Of a stretch of DNA of 64,000 bases, positions 50,801 through 59,800 are shown in pieces. The notes below the pieces were generated by a model. It searched no databases and was not told where the DNA came from. It saw only the letters and a list, made by a program, of their open reading frames with translations. Position 1 is the stretch's first letter. Every line of letters begins with the position of its first letter. A program made the position numbers and the translations under genes. The stretch covers positions 42,435,696 to 42,499,695 of the forward strand of contig CM060188.1 of assembly GCA_030549335.1 (NCBI GenBank), written 5' to 3'. This stretch comes from Pontederia crassipes (lineage: Eukaryota; Streptophyta; Magnoliopsida; Commelinales; Pontederiaceae).

Positions 50801-53800
50801 CCGTCATCGAGAAACGGGCTGTCCAGGAATCCACCAGGGTAAACTGATCTGCCCGCCAACCAATGATACAACCCCCAGACTGTCGGACTGAGATAAGGTA
50901 GGTGTGCTGGGTAAGCCGAGTACCACCAATCTGCTCCCATATCTGTGTGTTGCACTCCATGAGCTTAGTCTCCTGGAGGAAGACCACATCAACCTCCCAC
51001 TCCCTCAAATAGCGGCCAAGGGTTCGGTGCCTCCCCGCATCCCCAAGGCCACAGACATTCCATATAAGAACCTTCATAAGGAAATTGTAGTCATCCCGCA
51101 TATGGGTGAAACACGACCCCCTGCTAGCCGCCGTCTAAAGCCACCCCGTGTGAGCAACAGGAACCGTTGGGGGGGACGGTGAACTCCAAGTGGCCGTCGA
51201 TGTGTCAACAGGAAAGGGCGCGGCGGCGAGGCTGGAGGCATCAGCGACTGGGCGGCGGCAGTGACCGTAGACGCGTGTGGACGCGACCCGACGTCCCTTT
51301 CATGTTGGGTATGGCGGCAGCTGCTGTCGGGGGTCTGGTGGTGGTGAGCTGAAGAAAGAGGCTCGCCGGATGGATGGGCCAGCGTCGGTGGAGGCGCCGG
51401 AGGGGTGTGTGGAGTGCCGTCCGGGTCGGGTCACAAGGGGGGAGCCCGGCCTGGGTTGTGTTGGGGGTTTGGGTGTGACTTGGGCTCGGGTCGAGTGTTC
51501 GATGTGGGGTGCGTCGGGGTGTCTGACTGTTCGGTTTGGAGAGGTGTTGGGTGAGGGCTGTTGAAAGGGCCTGATGTGGCGAGGAGTCTACGTGGCAAGG
51601 CATTTTGGTGGTACGGGTGGATGTGGCTATGTGAGGTGGCTGGGGGTGTGTTGGAGGGGGTCGATGGTGGGTGGGGGAGGGGACTGGCGCTGGTGCTCGA
51701 CAGCTGTCCCAGGTACTGTTGCTGACACTGTAGCATGTACAGTGTTTTGAATTAAAGTTCCGCTGTACGTCATCTCACGTGCTCCCTCGTGCTCCTCCGT
51801 GGGCGACGGTGCTGTGACCATGCACGGCCGGTGGCGAGATCGGCCCACGAGGTCACTGCATCAGTGCGCCAGAGCTGGAGCAGGAAGGAGGTGATACCGC
51901 AGTGAAGGATGACGGTCGGGGGAATGAAAGCGCCAAACTGCATCGCCACCACCACTGAGACCGCCAATAGGTCAGGCAATCCCATTGTCGGCAAGGAGAG
52001 GGACAGCGGACAGCTTAAGGAACGTGCGACAGCCAGGACGACGTCAGGTTGCAGGAGATAAAGGGGAAGGCTGCGGATATCAATGACGGCCCTGTCGCAT
52101 GCCGGCACAGACACTGGGCTGTCACTCTCCTTCCAGGGACGCCGCCGGATGCGGCACTCCGGCAAGACAGGGGATGCCATTGCCAGAAGTGTCTCACGCT
52201 GCTAGGGCGAGCCCGGGACCAGCAGCCATGTCGCCGGCATTATGCAACTAAGGTGAAAGGGCAGTGAAGCACCAACACTCGCGACGACGGCCGTGCGAAG
52301 GGCCGGCAAGTCAGGGAGTCTGCCGGTGGGTTCGCCGACAAGAAATGAACGGAGGAAATCCGTGGCCCCTTGCATCTGCGGCAACCAGGGAACAGTTACT
52401 GCAAGCGGCGGCACACATCTGCCGACCCGTGGGGAGGTAGTCACCGTCGATGCAGGTCACCTCCGGTGAACTTGAGGGCAGAGGGCCCTCAGATGGCCTT
52501 CCTTCTTGCATTCGAGGCAGCGGACAGGAGCTGAGCACGAGCTGGCGAAATGTCCTTCACCCAAGCATCGGAAGCAATGGGTGGCTGGCCGGCGTGATGA
52601 TCGTGACCGGGAGATGGCCGTCCAGCCATTATTCAGTTGCTGGAGCCAGGGCCGCATCCTGGCGATTGGACGATAGCGAGGAAACAACAGAGGTCTGGCG
52701 CCACCGACAGGGGATGTCGGAAACAGAGTGGTGGCGCCTCCGACAGGGGATGTCGGAGACGGCTGGTGGCGCCGCCGGCAGGGGCTGCCGCAGGCGAGCG
52801 GGATTAATGCTTAGACGTTGGGAGATCGCAGAAGATTTTGATTAGGGCACTTACTTGTTTTTTTCCCTTTGAATATGCTCTTGTCAGGCTTCTCTATCTT
52901 CCAAAACTAGAACGAAAATCCTAATTACGGTTCAAAAAGGTCCGGAGGTCTGATAACACCAAACTAGGAACGAAGACCCGTGTACACTATTAACCCATTT
53001 TAGAGATAAACCAAGAGCATTAGCGTTAGTTTGTGGATTGTATCTATGGTAGAAGTTTCATGATAAAAAAACTTCTAGCATAGATACAATCAAATCCACA
53101 AACTAATGCTAATGCTTAATTGAAACCCTTGCTGAAGCAACCTAACTAATATTCATATGAAAGTATGATGCTTAGTTCTAACTTCAATGCTCTGTAAGAG
53201 CAGTTTTTTCAGGTTGAATCTGATTTGATTATTACTGTTAAGTTGTTTTAATCCATCCATAGCAGAATATTAGATGAATTCCACACCTAAGAGAACATTT
53301 CATAACATGTTAGTTATCATTTTATATCAATCATCTTAAAACACCAAAAAGAGTTAACTTACTCTACGATTAATTTAAATTAGTTGGTGAATCTTACGTT
53401 TCAAACTACTGTGGATACGACATTCGAGTTTACTACTCCGATTTGTGCACTTGCAGTTCAATGAAGGGAGGTGTGCATAGTCTACGCATAGACCTTGTTT
53501 AGTTTCATATTGTGCATAGTCTACGTCTAGACTTTAGTATTTTCCAATTTGTGCATAGAGTCCAATAAATCAGCTAGTTTAATCACACTCCCAAAATTCA
53601 CATCATCCCCCTCAGCTCTTGCCATCTCATGGAGCCCAACGATGCTAATGTGGCCCAGGAAGAACCACATTTGATGCCAAAATAAAAACTTGAGCCACAA
53701 ATCTAAAGAAGCTAAGAACAAAGGTCTAAATAGTGGGATTATCATCGCCAAGCAAAGAGCTATATATCCTTACAAAGGAAGTGGCTTTTCTTAACAAATC

Positions 53801-56800
53801 ACAGCCCCCTGTGCTACTAAATTCAGTTCTATATATAGATTCTAGCAAACAAGGGAATGCAACTTACGGGAAACTTGTTTTCATTTTCAATTACGCATAT
53901 ACCACAAAAAGGAATACCTCACTTACCTGTACTAGAACATGCATTCAGGCCTCTTGCCAAGTAACGAGTGCCTGGATGCATTCTGCTGCGGCGTGCAATA
54001 AGAGCAACTACTCCTTCCTGTTGACCAATGCCACCAAAATTTCGGCACTCAGCAAAACCCTGAAATTATATTCCAATTAGAACAGATTATAAAATGGAAC
54101 ATGTTTAAGTCACTCACAAAACCGAATGTAGGGTGATATTGGCAATGGCCATTTAGACATGCATGTGCCTTTTGCTATGTCAGTGATATGCATTCAATGA
54201 CACTCCTTTTTTTTTCTTTTTGAGGAGGTCAATGACAATGACACTTTTTTCCCTTTTTGAAGGGCATCAAATCACATTGTGATAGTGGAAGTAACATGAA
54301 GTAGCCAAGTTAAGCATCAAAATGTAGGACATTAAATGTTACTTCTATGAATCATCATAATGTAGTTTATTAGAGTTCATTGTTTGCCCCGAAAGATATA
54401 TCATTACCTCAAGATATTGTTTATTATTAAGTCCTTAAGATAGTTAACTCTTTTTTTACCCTATATATTCAGGAACATCAAAGAACATACTAAGAAATTT
54501 GTAATTTCCTGATTAACCAAACACTAATGCCTCCTTATTTATAACAAAGGTAGGCAATACAAGGAAAGAGAATATGCTGGAATATTACTCCAAAATATTC
54601 TAACCACAAAAGAAAAGGAAACCACGCTTCTTTCTCGGTCCTGGTCAACGGGACTCGTTCTGGGGACTGGGTTCAGCCTCAGAGGGGCGTCCGACAGGAT
54701 TGCCCTTTGGCTCCCATGCTGTTTGTCCTTGGTGTTGATGCCCTCGCCAGATGCACCCATGCTTCCTGCGAGGCGGGACTTTTCCGTGGTTTCTCCACCA
54801 GCCTCGTACCTCTGCTCCAGTACGCGGACGATACCATTTTCTTCATCGAGGGCTCCGAGCAGGAGGCTCGACGGGTCGCGATACTTTTGGATATTTTCAG
54901 CGCGACGACTGATCTCCAAATTAATCATGCCAAGTCCTCGTTCATCCCCTTTGGCATGATTCCGGAGGAGGCTCATCGGTGTGCATCCCAGCTTCATACA
55001 CCGACCAGCACCCTTCCGATCACCTACTTGGGACTCCAGCTTTCAGACCGCCGCATTGCCTCTAGAGGTTGGACGCCAGTTATTGAGTGTATGGAGCACA
55101 AACTTCACGGTTGGAGTGCACGTCTTTTGTCGCGCGGGGGCCGACTCGTTCTACTACGGTCAGTGCTCTCGGCCCTTCCGACGTACTACATGTCGGTCCT
55201 GCCACCACCAGCTCAGGTTCTCAGACGTTTAGACTCACTCAGGAGCAGCTTTTTCTGGCACGGGCGTGGCCCTGATCATCGCGGTGTCCACCTAGTTGAC
55301 TGGTCTAGTATTTGCCAGCCTGCCTCTCATGGGGGCCTAGGGGTCCGCGATTTACGATATGCCAATTGGGCTCTTCTAGCCCGTTGGCTCAGGCGGATTA
55401 TGGGGCCAGAGGATAGTTTGTGGCGTTCGATGTTCGATACCTACTATGGCCGGGATCTATCTTGGGAGTCGAGATTCATTTTACCCTGAGGGGCATCATC
55501 TTTTTGGCGGGGTGTAGCGGCCGTGGCGCCGCGGGTCTGTGACCTTATGGTTCCTTCCCTTGGCTCGGGGAGGGATTTCTCCTTCTGGCGGCACGCCTGG
55601 ACTGCTAGTGGCCCTCTTGCTGAGGCTTTCCCCCGACTTTGGGCCCTCTCGACTTTCCCCGAGGCGATGGTTGCGAACACCTGGTCCGAGGAGGGGGAGT
55701 CAAGCTCCGGTGTTTGGTCTCCCCGTTTCAGAGCACATTTGTCAGATCAGCGCTTCACCGACTTATTGGCCCTTCACCAGCGATTAGCCGAGATACGTCC
55801 GGACCAGTCCAGGTCAGATGGTTGGGTTTGGCTATCGGAGTCCTTCTCGGTGCGCAGTCTCTATATTCGCTTTCTTCCCGCCTCTACACTTCCAGAGGAT
55901 TTCAGGACGGATTGCAGACTCATTTGGCGTACTCGGGTGCCGCTTAAAGTCAAGATCTTTGCTTGGCTTTTACGGCGTGGACGGCTTCTTACCAGGACCT
56001 ACAGGGCGCGTTGAGCTCCGCACAGCGATATTTCTTACGTCCTTTGCAGCGAGTCGGCTGAGGACATCATTCACCTCTTTTTCGACTGCCCCACATCTCG
56101 GGGCATATGGCAGCAGACTTCCGTTGCGACATTTTCTTTGTCAAATCCAGAGTCCATATGGCAGACCTTCCGGAGCATGTTGTATCTGAGACAGAGTTGG
56201 CGAGCGCCATTGATGACCTTCTTGGCCGGTGCCTGAGCCATTTGGCTTCAGCGCAATTGGATTATCTTTTGTGGGGAGCGATGTCAGCCTGAGCGTATTG
56301 TACACCACATCTCATTTCTTATCAGAGAGTGGGGTTTTGGCTAGCTTTCCTATTGTGACCTTGGTCACCTTTTGTTGCTCTCTACGAGAGCTCTCACCTG
56401 TACATCTTCTCATACTTTCATATATATACATTGCTGGATGACAACCACAACTCTGGTAGTCATCCTTTTTCTGCTCAAAAAAAAGTAATTACTAATAATA
56501 ATTACAAAGATGCAAATCATATCTCCTTTCAATACTCCCCCCTCAAGCTGGAGCGTAAATGTCAATTAAGCTCATCCAGGAACATGTAGTCTAGAGCTTC
56601 TTCTTAGGAAATGCTTTAGTGAAAATGTCAGCTAGTTGATCTTCAGTAGCCAAGTGTGGAGTTGATATTCTTCTTTGTTAAAACAGCAATGAAGTGACAA
56701 GTAACAGTCCACTTCTAGTGTTTACTCCGCTCATATGAGAGGTGTCTACAGCATGAAGTGCCTTCCACTTGTGGCAAGAGCATAAGCATATGTTTGAAAA

Positions 56801-59800
56801 GAGAGATCATCAGTTCAGGAGAGCGGAGCATAGATTTCTTTAGGGGTTGGAATAGTTTCTTGTGTCATCAAGTGATCCTTGATTGATCTATATTCAAGAC
56901 CAAGTCCGGAAAGAAAGACCTAATTTGATCTTACTGCTTCGTCAACACCATGATATTTGCAGAAAGAAGCTAATAGATATCCTGCTCATTCCAAAGGGTA
57001 GTCAATGACCCAAAAGAATCTGCTAACGACTGAACATTTTTCTTACATAATTGGATGTGAATGACCTCGTAAAAACAAGATATATTACTTTTATGAGTGA
57101 AGTTTCTGAATTACCTTCCACATAGTATTGGCTGACTTATAAGCCATGACTTATTTAGCAACAAATTCAGCCATTCTATTAAGCATGGCAGAGGCAGCCC
57201 AATCACTGTCAACATCCCAATCATCTATATGTTCTTACGATTTGGTGAGGATATTTCTGTGGGGCCTACATAATGTTCAAACCAGTGTTGTAGTGTGACT
57301 GGACCTGTGGCATTGGCTGACAAACTTTGTGCCGCAAGTGTGGTGACAGGTGCTGGCCTTTGTGCCACAAATGTGGATGGTGACTATGTGACCGTGCGCG
57401 ACCAGGACGTTTTCGCCTTGGTGGCTCAGGCGTGCAGTATCCGGGTAAAGAGTGTTCGCAATCCACCTAAAAGATAGGGGCAAATCTGGTTCTGTGACTT
57501 TTGTTCTGTCTTTCGTTGGTTGCGCTCTGCACTCTCCGGTGTAGTCAACATGTGATGACAGTTGCTGGTGCATTGAGATGTGAAGTCACTTTTTGGTTTG
57601 GGTAATATGCAGTTGTCATTTTGTTTTCATGGCCATACGCTTTTTCGTTGGCCTTTATTGAAATTACTATAATATCTACTATTATTAATGGAACCCTTGG
57701 ATGACTACCTTCTTGCTAGTCGTCCTTTCTCGTTTCAAGAAAAAAAAAACCCAGCCCGGCGGGGTACCCGGTCAAAACACGAGTTCAACCGGCCGGGTCA
57801 AGTTGTAAAATATAAAAAAAATAATTGGAACATAACAAAATTATTAAACTTTTTAGACATTATATTATATATATATATATATCTTTGCTTGAAATTTATG
57901 TTTCAATGTCTTCCTTGATCATATATATAAAATTTCATCGATATTTTTATTTATTTATAATTACCTCACAAGATTTTCTTATTTAGCAAATATTTGACTG
58001 ATGATTTAATTTATTATTATATTATTTGATCTGAATTATTTTATTTTACTTTATTATATTATATTTTATATTTTGCTAAATAAAATATTACCTATTAACT
58101 ATACTACAATAATCTCTTTAACTTATTCATTTTTTCTATTAATTTATATTATCCAGTCCAACCGTTCGGTTCGACACGGTACAACCGGTCCGATCTGACC
58201 TGTTGGACAATCTGGGTCGATGGCCGGGTCGGGTCTTATAACATTGGTTCAAATACTGTGGACTAGAGGAGATAGTTGGTACCATCAAGTTTGATATTGA
58301 TACAGAGTGGATTTAGCGCTAGAGTTACTAGATTGAACTTTCTTGTTGGCCATGTTCGAACACGATGGGTCCGAGAGAGAGAACGCTCCGAATTTGAGAA
58401 CTAAGGGTGAAATGGATCTAGATCGGAATAGACCCATCACCCATCTACAGTGAAGTCATCTTCCAGTGATGGTGATTGAAAAAATATAGAGCAGTAAAGG
58501 CGTTGGGAGGGAAGGAAAAAAAAAAGCCAAAAAGGAGGGGGAGGTAGGATAGGGAGGGAGGGAGAGGGGGGAAGGATGGGATCAGATCATTTCTGCTCTA
58601 ATACCATGTTAAGAAATTTGTAATTTCTTAATTAACCAAACAAATACCAGTGCCTCCTTATTTATAATAAAGGTAGGCAGTACAAGGAAAGAGTATGCTG
58701 GAATATTATTCCAGAATATTCTAAGGGGCTGTTTGGTTGTGGAATACAAGTTGGAATATCCCAACAATTCTCATAATACAACCAATCACAAGCAGAATAG
58801 GAATAACTTGATCAAACTTCGTTTTTCTCAAAACCATCTTGAAAAATATGAAACCACTCTTTTTAATCCATTCAACACCATATTTTTATTCTTATAAAAT
58901 AGCAGAATAGAGATATTCTGTTGTTTTATCATTTTTATGATCATTTTTTCATTATTTAATTATATATTATTTTATTATAAATTTTATAATGATAATAATA
59001 ATAAATGTCAACTATTTTTAATAAAATATTTTTTTTATAAAATATAAATTTTATTTTTTTCAACCAAACAAGAGGTAGAATAAGAATAAAGTGAGAATAC
59101 TATATTCTTTAGAATAAAATTTGATATTACTTGAAAGTTATTCTCCAACCAAATGGCCCCTAAGTAGATAAGAAAAGGAAACCAGTAATTATTAATCATA
59201 TTTAGTAATAATTACAAAGATATGCAAATCATATTTCCTTTCAATAATTTTCACTGTAGCATATGTTGTTGTCAATATCTGAATGGCCAGGTTGAGCATA
59301 CCTACGTGTCACAAGTTTTCTCTAAACCTCTAGGAATGCACTCCAAAAAAATAAACTGACATATTCAATAATTAACAGATATCTTATCACACTTTGGAAT
59401 GGTTGGTTAGACTAAAAGATTTTGTCATGTTCACAGAAATGAACCATGATAAAAATGATATCATTATTTATGCAATTAGCTACCCTCAACAAAATTTTGC
59501 AATTAGCCATGATTGAGTACAGGAATGGCAATTCATTGTGAACGTTACATTGAATATCTTTTTTTTCACAGGGAATCCCGTTAATGTACAAACTCAAACA
59601 CCAGGTGAAAAAGCATATTACAATAAGCAGTCAATGAATGTGATAACATTTAAATCAATGACATACCTGCAAAAGAATGACACAGTGTCTTGACAGTCCA
59701 ATATCTCTGAAAGGTTTTGAAAACCAATCATTCCAAACAAATTCCTTATCTGGATCTTGGGAGTCCATTCGACTTGGAAAAGGACGGGTAATGTCCCGTG

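Larger units (their letters stand above)
48371..52850 (-). mobile_element. Near full-length L1-type LINE with RT core deleted
   Basis: Minus-strand order from the 5' end: GC-rich leader with short repeats (about 52690-52810), ORF1 with two CCHC knuckles, APE-type endonuclease (50307-51101), start of RT ([19 protein letters not shown], about 49600-49700), then a jump to post-RT sequence, zinc-binding C-terminal region (about 48560-49060), UTR, TA-repeat, stem-loop 48392-48417 and tail. A 26-bp repeat array sits at the deletion. The frames are broken in places. Confidence 0.88.
54488..59246 (-). mobile_element. Ty1-type gag-only element, both LTRs interrupted
   Basis: Short LTRs (about 200 bp) at 54488-54626 plus 56479-56534, and at 58607-58724 plus 59161-59246. 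They share taagaaatttgtaatttc, tgcctccttatttataa and aggtaggca(a/g)tacaagg. A primer site TGGTATTAGAGC (minus, 58606-58595) touches the right LTR, so this is the 5' LTR of a minus-strand element. The interior has only gag-like remnants (about 56550-57250), broken by stops. No pol was seen. Lies in SAC9 intron 2. Confidence 0.8.

Noticed and set aside
50148..52845. Plus-strand ORFs across the GC-rich block as genes
   Set aside because: They are antisense shadows of LINE ORF1, endonuclease and RT on the minus strand, where CCHC, QETK and SDH motifs are found.
57266..57573. 98-codon minus ORF in the Ty1-type interior as a host gene
   Set aside because: It lies inside the retroelement and reads His/Thr/Cys-rich low-complexity sequence without a recognisable domain.
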